Part shown: piece by piece, positions 1 to 5,005 of the stretch | Numbering within the stretch: the first letter of the stretch is position 1 | How the letters are laid out: every line of letters begins with the position of its first letter | NCBI GenBank assembly: GCA_900552295.1 | Contig: URZB01000122.1 | Location: 1 to 5,401, forward strand | Reading direction: 5' to 3' | Source: an uncultured Collinsella sp. | GTDB taxonomy: Bacteria > Actinomycetota > Coriobacteriia > Coriobacteriales > Coriobacteriaceae | Length of the DNA: 5,401 nt | Notes under the pieces: model-generated | Databases searched by the model: none | Told to the model about the DNA's origin: nothing | Seen by the model: only the letters and a program-made list of their open reading frames with translations | Translations under genes and position numbers: made by a program

Positions 1-177
1 GATGGTGTCGACGTCAATGGTATACGGGTGCATCATCGACGTCTTCAATACAGAAGATATCAGTGCGGAATGTTCCGGGGAGAGACCCCGTCACGCCCCC
101 GGATCCCCTGCGTTTACGGCCTTGAGGTCGGCGTGGGCGGAGAATGTGGTTGATGGGGATACGTGTCCCTTTCGCTG

Positions 178-196
178 TTTCGCGCTTTGCGCGAAA
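178..196. repeat. Perfect 8-bp inverted repeat
   Basis: TTTCGCGC and GCGCGAAA flank a 3-nt TTT centre. No T-tract follows on either strand, so an intrinsic terminator is unlikely. It sits inside a patch of related GCG/CGAAA words, which could mean a dispersed palindromic repeat element, but one window cannot show that. Confidence 0.5.
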
Positions 197-273
197 GGCG
201 CGCTACTTTGGAGCGAACGGAGAACGTGGTTGTTGCGGCAACTGATCCCCACCATAAATTACCCTTGGCATAC

Positions 274-301
274 TTGCGCGAAAGCCTGCCCGTGCTACAC
301 T
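274..301 (+). promoter_or_regulatory. Candidate promoter for the riboflavin transporter operon
   Basis: TTGCGC (274-279) and TACACT (296-301) are separated by 16 nt. The -10 is preceded by TG at 293-294, giving the extended -10 form TGCTACACT. Transcription would then begin near 308, exactly where the 5' strand of riboswitch helix P1 starts, and this position is the best argument for the call. The -35 matches consensus at only three positions. Start-site mapping would decide it. Confidence 0.4.
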
Positions 302-307
302 TGCAAT

Positions 308-495
308 TGCTGTTTCAGGGCGGGGTGAAATTCCCCACTGGCGGTAAATCGGGCGGTGCCAAAGGGGTACCGTGGCGCAGGAAACGTGCCTGCGGCCGAG
401 CCGATGAGTCCGCGACCCGTGTGTGCGTTGGTTCGCATGCCGGCTGAACTGGTGAGATCCCAGTACCAACGGTTAGAGTCCGGATGAAAGAGGCA
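308..495 (+). ncRNA. FMN riboswitch (RFN element)
   Basis: The conserved FMN aptamer is plain. Core segments are TCAGGGCGGGGTGAAATTCC starting at 315, the CACTGGCGGT block at 337-345, GTCCGCGACC at 408-417, the ACTGG/CCAGT helix at 448-464, and ACGGTTAGAGTCCGGATGAA at 469-488. Visible helices are P2 GGGG 322-325 with CCCC 333-336, P3 GCGG 341-344 with CCGC 410-413, P4 around 423-438, and P5 448-452 with 460-464. P1 joins about 308-316 to 486-495 with a mismatch and a bulge. The P3 arm is enlarged by two extra hairpins. Known role: it binds FMN and represses riboflavin synthesis or uptake genes. No terminator separates it from ribU, so control is probably at translation initiation. Confidence 0.96.
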
Positions 496-500
496 GGTGA
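488..500 (+). promoter_or_regulatory. ribU ribosome binding site inside or beside riboswitch P1
   Basis: AAGAGG (488-493) and AGGTGA (495-500) lie 11 and 4 nt before the ATG at 505. Either could pair with 16S rRNA. The first falls within the 3' strand of P1, so FMN-stabilised P1 could mask it. This site supports the start at 505 over the in-frame ATG at 484, which belongs to the conserved riboswitch 3' segment. Confidence 0.6.
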
Positions 501-504
501 TCTT

Positions 505-1095
505 ATGTCTGAACAGTCGCAGCATATCCATTTTGAGAACACGAATAGGTGGAGCACCAAACAGCTCGTTACCATGGCGTTGATGTGCGCCTTGGGAGCA
601 CTGTTTATGTATGTGCAGCTGCCCATCCTCCCCTCGGCGCCGTTTTTGACGTATGACCCGTCGCTGGTGCCGGCGATGGTGTGTGGATTTGCGTATGGCC
701 CTGGTGCCGGCACCGCTGTTGCCGCTATGGCGATCGTTATCCATGCGCTTACCACGGGCGATTGGGTCGGTGCGCTTATGAACTTGGTTGCCACGCTGGG
801 CTATATTCTGCCTGCGGCTATCGTCTACCAGAAGATGCATACCTATAAGGGCGCCGTGATTGGCCTGGCGCTGGGCGTTATTGCCGCTACGGCGTTGTCT
901 ATGGTCGCAAACCTGACCATCGGCGTTTGGTTCTGGTATGGCTCGGCCGATGTGATTTTGCCACTCATGCTTCCTGCTGTTCTGCCGTTCAACCTTATCA
1001 AGACCGTGCTTAACTCGGTATTGACGCTTGCAGTGTACAAGGCGGTCTCTAATCTCATCACGCCCAAGAAGGACCAGGTCAAAGGTCGCGCATGA
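505..1095 (+). CDS. ribU: ECF transporter S component, riboflavin (RibU)
   Basis: Predicted 196-residue integral membrane protein that binds riboflavin and delivers it to the ECF ATPase/EcfT module. Hydrophobic segments run along almost the whole length, consistent with the six-helix S-component fold. The first helix (about 19-38) holds an AxxxA motif, A25-LMC-A29, the kind known in S components to dock on EcfT. The block FLTYDPSLVPAMVCGF (47-62) followed by YGPGAG is characteristic of RibU-type proteins, in which a Y/D-x-S-x-x-P-A segment precedes a GF..GP turn. The FMN riboswitch immediately upstream independently supports riboflavin or a related flavin as substrate. An ATG 21 bp upstream is in frame but lies in the aptamer, so I chose the start at 505. 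The stop overlaps the next gene as ATGA, implying translational coupling. The C-terminus is short and basic, probably cytoplasmic. Confidence 0.93.
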   Translation: MSEQSQHIHFENTNRWSTKQLVTMALMCALGALFMYVQLPILPSAPFLTYDPSLVPAMVCGFAYGPGAGTAVAAMAIVIHALTTGDWVGALMNLVATLGYILPAAIVYQKMHTYKGAVIGLALGVIAATALSMVANLTIGVWFWYGSADVILPLMLPAVLPFNLIKTVLNSVLTLAVYKAVSNLITPKKDQVKGRA

Positions 1096-2996
1096 TTGAG
1101 TGTCGGGGCGTTTCCTTTAGCTATGACGGTGTTGCACCGGCGCTCGATGGCATCGATCTGAACATCGAGGATGGCGAGTTTTTCTGCATCCTCGGCGGAA
1201 ACGGGTCGGGCAAGTCTACGTTTGCCAAGCATTTGAACGCGCTGCTGCAGCCCGATGCGGGAACGGTGTGCGTCAACGGCATGGACGCGTCCGATCCCGA
1301 GCTGGTCTACGACATCCGTTCGACTGCGGGCATGGTGTTCCAGAACCCGGATGATCAGCTGGTGGCGACGCTTGTCGAGGACGATGTTGCGTTTGGTCCC
1401 GAGAACTTAGGGGTCGAATCGGCCCAGATTGCGCAGCGCGTGCGCGAGGCGCTGAAGGCCGTGGGTCTGGTGGGCTTTAAGCGCCACGAGACCCACGCTC
1501 TTTCGGGCGGACAAAAGCAGCGCGTGGCGCTTGCCGGCGTGCTCGCCATGGAGCCGCGCGTGCTCATCTTGGATGAGGCCTCCTCGATGCTCGATCCGCG
1601 CGGGCGCAAGGGCCTTATGAAGGCCTGTCACGCGCTGCACGAACGCGGCATGACCATCGTGATGATTACGCACTTTATGGAAGAGGCCGCTGAGGCCGAT
1701 CGCGTTGCTGTCTTCCAGACGGGCCGTGTTGCCATGCTCGGTACGCCCGAGGAGATCTTGACGCGGGCGGACGAACTCGCGCGGCTGAACCTGGATATGC
1801 CGGCATCGTGCTGTCTTGGCAGGGCGCTTCGCGCGAAGGGCGTGCCCATTTGCGCACGGGTGCGCGAGGCGGATATGGTCGCCGATATAGCGCAGGCTTA
1901 TACCAAGCGGAGTGGGACAGGCATCGCCGGGCGGCCTTTCGCATCCGATTCTCGTATCCCCGACAACGTCTCCTCTGCAATCGATGGCGCAGACGCGCTG
2001 GAGCCCGTCATCGAGATTTCGCACCTTTCGTATAGCTATTCGCTGAGCGCCCGCGAGCGCCGTCGCTGGCATAAGCGCTCGGCCGCTGCGGGCAAATCGA
2101 ACAAACAGGCTCTTTGGGGAAACGACCCTAGCAGTCCGTGGGCACTGCGCGACGTGTCTTTGACGGTGCGCCGCGGCGAGTTCCTGGGGCTAGCAGGCCA
2201 TACCGGTTCGGGTAAATCCACACTGGTCCAGCACCTCAACGGATTAATCCGCCCGCAGGAGGGGAGCGTTTACGCGCTGGGGCTCGACCTATCAAGCAAG
2301 AAAGACGCCGCCGCGGTTAAGGCAAAGGTCGGCGTGGTGTTTCAATATCCCGAGCGTCAGCTGTTTGCCGAGACCGTGACACAGGACGTGGCATTTGGTC
2401 CGCGTAACCTTGGCTTGTCGCAGGCCGAGGTTGCCCGCCGCGTTGAGTCATCGCTCGCGCGCGTGGGCCTCGACCTGGCCACGGTGGGCGATAAGAGCCC
2501 CTTTGAGCTCTCGGGCGGGCAGCAGCGGCGCGTGGCGTTTGCCGGCGTGCTTGCCATGGAGCCCGAGGTCCTGGTGCTCGATGAGCCCATGGCGGGGCTC
2601 GATCCGGCGGCGCGCAGTGATTTCCTGGAGCTCATCGATCGACTTCACCATGGGGGCCTGACCGTCGTCATGGTCTCACACAGTATGGATGACCTAGCCA
2701 ATTGCTGCGACCGCATCGTTGTGATGAACGAGGGCACGGTGTTTGCCGAGGGCACGCCCGCTCAAGTTTTTGCGCAAGCGGATGAGCTTAAATCGATCGG
2801 CTTGGGTGTTCCCGCTGCCCAGCGCATGGCGATGGCGCTTGCGAAGGCAGATGTGCCACTGCGCTTTGACGGCCTCTATACGGTTGAGTCGCTGACAGAC
2901 GAGTTGGTGGACCTGCTAATCGGTCGCTCGGACGGTCCTTCTAACGTCGCGGACATTGCTAAATCCAAGACGGTCGCGCGAGAGGAGGGCTGCTAA
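1092..2996 (+). CDS. ecfA: Fused energy-coupling factor ATPase (EcfA1-EcfA2)
   Basis: One 634-residue polypeptide with two complete ABC ATPase domains powering the ECF importer. Domain 1 (about 1-270) has Walker A GGNGSGKST 35-43, Q-loop Q84, signature LSGGQKQR 137-144, Walker B with D161-E162, and H194. Its DEASSMLDP wording resembles EcfA1. Domain 2 (about 306-634) has Walker A GHTGSGKST 369-377, Q418 in FQYPERQLF, signature LSGGQQRR 473-480, D497-E498 in DEPMAGLDP, and H530 in SHSMDD, all resembling EcfA2. Both sites look catalytically intact. A linker of about 35 residues joins the domains. A basic insert of about 28 residues (319-346) sits in domain 2 between the A-loop YSY segment and the ALRDVSL strand. 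EcfA subunits are normally separate proteins of about 280 residues. The start follows AAAGG at 1081-1085 and overlaps the ribU stop by 4 bp. Confidence 0.95.
   Translation: MIECRGVSFSYDGVAPALDGIDLNIEDGEFFCILGGNGSGKSTFAKHLNALLQPDAGTVCVNGMDASDPELVYDIRSTAGMVFQNPDDQLVATLVEDDVAFGPENLGVESAQIAQRVREALKAVGLVGFKRHETHALSGGQKQRVALAGVLAMEPRVLILDEASSMLDPRGRKGLMKACHALHERGMTIVMITHFMEEAAEADRVAVFQTGRVAMLGTPEEILTRADELARLNLDMPASCCLGRALRAKGVPICARVREADMVADIAQAYTKRSGTGIAGRPFASDSRIPDNVSSAIDGADALEPVIEISHLSYSYSLSARERRRWHKRSAAAGKSNKQALWGNDPSSPWALRDVSLTVRRGEFLGLAGHTGSGKSTLVQHLNGLIRPQEGSVYALGLDLSSKKDAAAVKAKVGVVFQYPERQLFAETVTQDVAFGPRNLGLSQAEVARRVESSLARVGLDLATVGDKSPFELSGGQQRRVAFAGVLAMEPEVLVLDEPMAGLDPAARSDFLELIDRLHHGGLTVVMVSHSMDDLANCCDRIVVMNEGTVFAEGTPAQVFAQADELKSIGLGVPAAQRMAMALAKADVPLRFDGLYTVESLTDELVDLLIGRSDGPSNVADIAKSKTVAREEGC
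2981..2988 (+). promoter_or_regulatory. Strong ribosome binding site for ecfT
   Basis: AGAGGAGG lies 7 nt before the ATG, inside the 3' end of the ATPase coding sequence. It fixes the ecfT start at the TAATG overlap. Confidence 0.8.
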
Positions 2997-3796
2997 TGGA
3001 GGCGTTTTCGTTTGGCAGCTACTATCCCGGCGATAGTGCAATTCACCGCCTGGACCCGCGAACTAAGTTGCTCTTGGGCTTTGTGTTTCTGATCACGACG
3101 CTCACGGTCAGCAGCTTCCGCGGACTGGTCCCGGTCGCAATCTTCGTTATCCTGATCTATACCGTGTCCCGGGTGCCGGCTCGTCGCGTCCTGTCATCGA
3201 TGGCACCGCTGCTGGCGATCGTCGCGGTGGTCGCGGTGCTCAACCTGTTTTCCGACCAGAGCGGGCGCATTCTGTGGCAGCTCGGCTTTTTGCAGATAAG
3301 CGAGGGCTCGCTGCATTCCGCCGCCTTTATGGCGTGCCGCCTGACCTTGATGATGGCCGGCATGAGCGCTATCACGCTCACCACACCGACGCTCGACCTC
3401 ACCGCGGGCTTTGAGCGCCTGCTCGCGCCGTTTGCGCGTGTGGGACTTCCTGCGCACGAGCTCGGCATGATTATGGGTATCGCGCTGCGCTTTATGCCGC
3501 AGTTTGCCACCGAGATGAAGCAGACGGCCGACGCGCAGGCGAGCCGCGGTGCGCGCGTGACGGGAGGCCCGCTCGGCGGCGTGCGTATGCTCGGCAGTGT
3601 GGCGATTCCGCTGTTCACGGGCGTGTTCCGTCATGCCGAGACGTTGTCTGCCGCCATGGATGCCCGTTGCTATCATGGCGAGCAGGGCCGCACACGTCTG
3701 CATGCGCTTGCATTTGGCCGCGGCGATGCGCTGGCGGCGGTGGTGACGGCGTTGCTGCTCATCTGCGTCATCGTCATCAATCTTCAACTTGTTTAG
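2996..3796 (+). CDS. ecfT: ECF transporter T component (EcfT)
   Basis: A 266-residue membrane protein of usual family length that links the ATPase dimer to the S component. The N-terminus has the typical HRLDPRTKL segment (17-25). Hydrophobic stretches at about 26-58, 68-86, 106-127 and 243-263, with further helices between, fit the multi-helix EcfT fold. The two coupling-helix signatures are visible: ASRGAR (182-187), and MDARCYHG (221-228), where the usual Ala-Arg-Gly reads Ala-Arg-Cys. These arginines contact the two ATPases in known ECF structures. The gene starts within the stop of the ATPase gene (TAATG, 1-bp overlap), which is strong evidence for coupled synthesis of A and T subunits. 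It is not obviously specific for riboflavin, because T subunits of group II systems can be shared by several S components. Confidence 0.95.
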   Translation: MEAFSFGSYYPGDSAIHRLDPRTKLLLGFVFLITTLTVSSFRGLVPVAIFVILIYTVSRVPARRVLSSMAPLLAIVAVVAVLNLFSDQSGRILWQLGFLQISEGSLHSAAFMACRLTLMMAGMSAITLTTPTLDLTAGFERLLAPFARVGLPAHELGMIMGIALRFMPQFATEMKQTADAQASRGARVTGGPLGGVRMLGSVAIPLFTGVFRHAETLSAAMDARCYHGEQGRTRLHALAFGRGDALAAVVTALLLICVIVINLQLV

Positions 3797-3826
3797 GCGC
3801 GATTCGAGCGCAGGAAAGGGGTCCCT

Positions 3827-4273
3827 ATGACCGATAACGACCGCACGGCGCAGCTCGAGCGCGCCTGTTCGTATCTTAGGCGTATTCCGGCGTGGTATCT
3901 CGCCACGATCGACGTGACGGACGGACATCAGCCGCGCGTGAGGCCGTTCTCGTTTGCCATGGTCGATGATGGCAAGCTGTGGTTTTGCACCTCGCGCGAT
4001 AAGGATGTGTGGGCCGAGCTTAGCGCGAACCCCAAGTTTGAGGTTTCGGGTTGGAAACCGGGGGAGTGCTGGATCGTATTAACTGGCGAGGCCGCGCTCG
4101 AGGACGACGCGGTCGTGAGTGACCGGGTGCGCCAAGCCGGCTTTAAGCACATGGTGGGCATCGGCGAAGATCACGAGAGCGCCAACGACGGTCGCCTTGC
4201 GTTCTTCTCGGTGCGCAATATCGCCGCCCGCTTCTGTGATATCGACGGCAGCGAAGAGCGCCTGGAGCTTTAA
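3827..4273 (+). CDS. PNPOx-like FMN-binding split-barrel protein, copy 1
   Basis: A 148-residue soluble protein with the features of the pyridoxamine 5'-phosphate oxidase-like split β-barrel superfamily. An N-terminal helix leads into IPAWYLAT (20-27), then QPRVRPFSFA (35-44), DGKLWFCTSRDKDVW (48-62), a central WIVLTGEA strand (82-89) and a C-terminal FFSV strand (126-129). The VRPF and T-x-x-x-K-x-V blocks lie where such proteins commonly bind the FMN phosphate. FMN binding is inferred from the family, not shown. It resembles the short uncharacterised relatives more than true PdxH, which is over 200 residues with a distinct C-terminus. The gene lies 30 bp after ecfT with no terminator between, and GGAAAGGGG (3813-3821) is its ribosome binding site, so it probably shares the FMN-controlled message. 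Substrate unknown. Confidence 0.85.
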   Translation: MTDNDRTAQLERACSYLRRIPAWYLATIDVTDGHQPRVRPFSFAMVDDGKLWFCTSRDKDVWAELSANPKFEVSGWKPGECWIVLTGEAALEDDAVVSDRVRQAGFKHMVGIGEDHESANDGRLAFFSVRNIAARFCDIDGSEERLEL

Positions 4274-4327
4274 CCATAGGGTAGCTAAAACAGCCCCGAC
4301 CCAAAAAGACTAGTGACAGGGGGACAC

Positions 4328-4738
4328 ATGGACGGATTGAATACGGTGTTGGAGTATCTGACGTCGGTACCGGCATGGTATTTGGCGACGAGCGTTGACG
4401 GACAGCCGCATGTGCGTCCGTTTTCGTTTGCGCAGATCCAGGACGGCAAGCTGTGGTTTGTAACGGCGCGCACCAAAGACGTGTGGCAAGAGCTGCTGCA
4501 AAATCAACGCTTTGAGGCCACGAGTTGGTGGCCGGGCCATGGCTGGCTCATCTTGCGCGGGCGTGCGGGTCTGGATGACCAGGCCGCTTCCGATATGCGC
4601 GAGGCAGGCTGGAAGCACCTGGAGCGCTTGGGCGAGCATTATGAGGGGCCCAACGACCCCATGCTCGTCTTCTTTAGCGTCGAGGAGCCGGAGACTTTCA
4701 TCTGCAACCATGACGAATGGGTGCCGGTCGAGCTCTAA
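4328..4738 (+). CDS. PNPOx-like FMN-binding split-barrel protein, copy 2
   Basis: A 136-residue paralogue of the preceding protein, with about half of aligned residues identical by eye and no frame damage. Shared blocks are VPAWYLAT (14-21), VRPFSFA (29-35), DGKLWF-T (39-46), KDVW-EL (50-56), a central WLILRG strand (73-78), AGWKH (93-97) and FFSV (115-118). It lacks the longer N-terminus of copy 1 and a few residues near the first turn. The middle differs: GWKPGECW in copy 1 corresponds to SWWPGHGW here, so the two may differ in ligand or partner. I chose the ATG preceded by AGGGGG at 4318-4323. A GTG at 4313 would add five residues but falls ahead of that site. The 54-bp gap from copy 1 shows no hairpin, and a terminator-like structure follows the stop. 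Function unknown; FMN binding is inferred. Confidence 0.83.
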   Translation: MDGLNTVLEYLTSVPAWYLATSVDGQPHVRPFSFAQIQDGKLWFVTARTKDVWQELLQNQRFEATSWWPGHGWLILRGRAGLDDQAASDMREAGWKHLERLGEHYEGPNDPMLVFFSVEEPETFICNHDEWVPVEL

Positions 4739-4758
4739 ACGAGTCTCTCAGCAAGCTT

Positions 4759-4776
4759 CGACAATTCAAATTGTCG
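4759..4776. repeat. 18-bp palindrome after the split-barrel genes
   Basis: CGACAATT and AATTGTCG are perfect arms around a 2-nt CA centre. As RNA it would be a weak 6-bp stem with a TTCAAA loop. As DNA it has the look of a protein binding site. It lies 20 nt past the stop of copy 2 and just before the large hairpin, so it may be part of the 3' end structure. No regulator can be named. Confidence 0.5.
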
Positions 4777-4783
4777 CATGTAG

Positions 4784-4836
4784 CGGGCCCCACATTGCAA
4801 CGTCACCGTAAGGTGCATTGGGCAATGTGGGGCCCG
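4784..4836 (+). terminator. Probable operon terminator with nested hairpin
   Basis: A perfect 15-bp stem, CGGGCCCCACATTGC with its exact complement at 4822-4836, encloses a 23-nt loop. Inside the loop CACC 4804-4807 and GGTG 4812-4815 form a second stem closed by GTAA, a GNRA-type tetraloop. The following TATTCATTT is only moderately T-rich, so this may be a weak intrinsic terminator, a 3' end stabiliser, or both. Its position 45 nt after the last gene of the unit fits transcription termination. Confidence 0.65.
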
Positions 4837-4883
4837 TATTCATTTGTCAATTCCTTCGAGTGAATGTGTCGGGACTGTTTCAA

Positions 4884-4897
4884 TGCATGAATATGTA
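4884..4897 (+). promoter_or_regulatory. ARG-box-like operator 1 upstream of argC
   Basis: TGCATGAATATGTA is a near-palindrome (TGCAT, four central bases, ATGTA) resembling the ArgR/AhrC ARG box core TGAATWWWWATTCA. It is followed at exactly 21 bp centre to centre by a second similar box, which is the classical spacing of paired ARG boxes. No argR gene is visible in the window, so ArgR binding is inferred. Confidence 0.6.
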
Positions 4898-4903
4898 AAA
4901 GAT

Positions 4904-4933
4904 TTGCGTATATATGCATCTTTTGGTGATAAA
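4904..4933 (+). promoter_or_regulatory. Candidate argC promoter
   Basis: TTGCGT and GATAAA are separated by 18 nt, each only a partial match to consensus. The overlap with ARG-box-like operator 2 makes biological sense for an ArgR-repressed promoter. An alternative -10, CATAAC at 4948-4953, has no good -35. The transcript would carry a leader of about 65 nt. Confidence 0.3.
4905..4918 (+). promoter_or_regulatory. ARG-box-like operator 2 upstream of argC
   Basis: TGCGTATATATGCA is palindromic apart from one base pair and agrees with the ARG box core at 11 of 14 positions. With box 1 it gives the consensus TGCRT-N4-ATGYA. It would overlap a candidate argC promoter (TTGCGT 4904-4909, 18 nt, GATAAA 4928-4933), so binding could block RNA polymerase. 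Confidence 0.62.
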
Positions 4934-5005
4934 GTTTCAACCCACTTCATAACGACGGCTGCGAGATACGTATTGGTGCATAACTGTGCGGGCAAGGAGT
5001 CTGAT

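Larger units (their letters stand above)
1..307. other. Upstream region without a supported gene
   Basis: No frame here has a credible gene. Open frames on the + strand either stop by about base 153 or run through the conserved riboswitch, and the minus-strand frames show no recognisable protein. The stretch does hold small structures. There is a 5-bp GC hairpin at 76-90, a perfect 8-bp inverted repeat at 178-196 with a 3-nt centre, and an 11-bp palindrome at 232-242. An imperfect direct repeat pairs 138-155 with 218-235 (16 of 18 bases identical, 80 bp apart), and the 11-mer TTGCGCGAAAG occurs at 187-197 and 274-284. None of the hairpins is followed by a T-run, so I do not call a terminator. 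Confidence 0.6.

Noticed and set aside
19..48. Leftward promoter, TTGAAG-18-TATACC on the minus strand, flanked by TCGACGTC at 8-15 and 36-43
   Set aside because: Matches are modest and the window ends before any gene it could serve, so it cannot be supported.
76..90. Hairpin CGGGG-AGAGA-CCCCG as terminator of an upstream gene
   Set aside because: Only five base pairs and followed by GC-rich sequence rather than T residues.
2..328. Open frame of 108 codons at the left edge
   Set aside because: It runs into the conserved riboswitch, shows no recognisable domain and has an ill-defined start; likely chance coding.
163..447. Open frame of 94 codons across the riboswitch
   Set aside because: It spans the structured aptamer, and its residues show no family resemblance.
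484..504. In-frame ATG upstream of ribU giving seven extra residues
   Set aside because: It is part of the conserved GGATGAAAG end of the FMN aptamer and has no ribosome binding site of its own; the ATG at 505 does.
295..840. Minus-strand open frames opposite the riboswitch and ribU
   Set aside because: Arg/His-rich composition typical of the reverse strand of a GC-rich gene; ribU on the + strand is clearly the real gene.
4313..4327. GTG start for the second split-barrel gene
   Set aside because: It overlaps or precedes the AGGGGG ribosome binding site that serves the ATG at 4328.
3827..4738. Annotation of the split-barrel genes as pdxH (pyridoxamine phosphate oxidase)
   Set aside because: They are much shorter than PdxH and lack its C-terminal region; only superfamily membership is supported.
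4977..4990. Third ARG-box-like site TGCATAACTGTGCG
   Set aside because: Only the left arm matches well and the spacing from the two better boxes is not a regular one.
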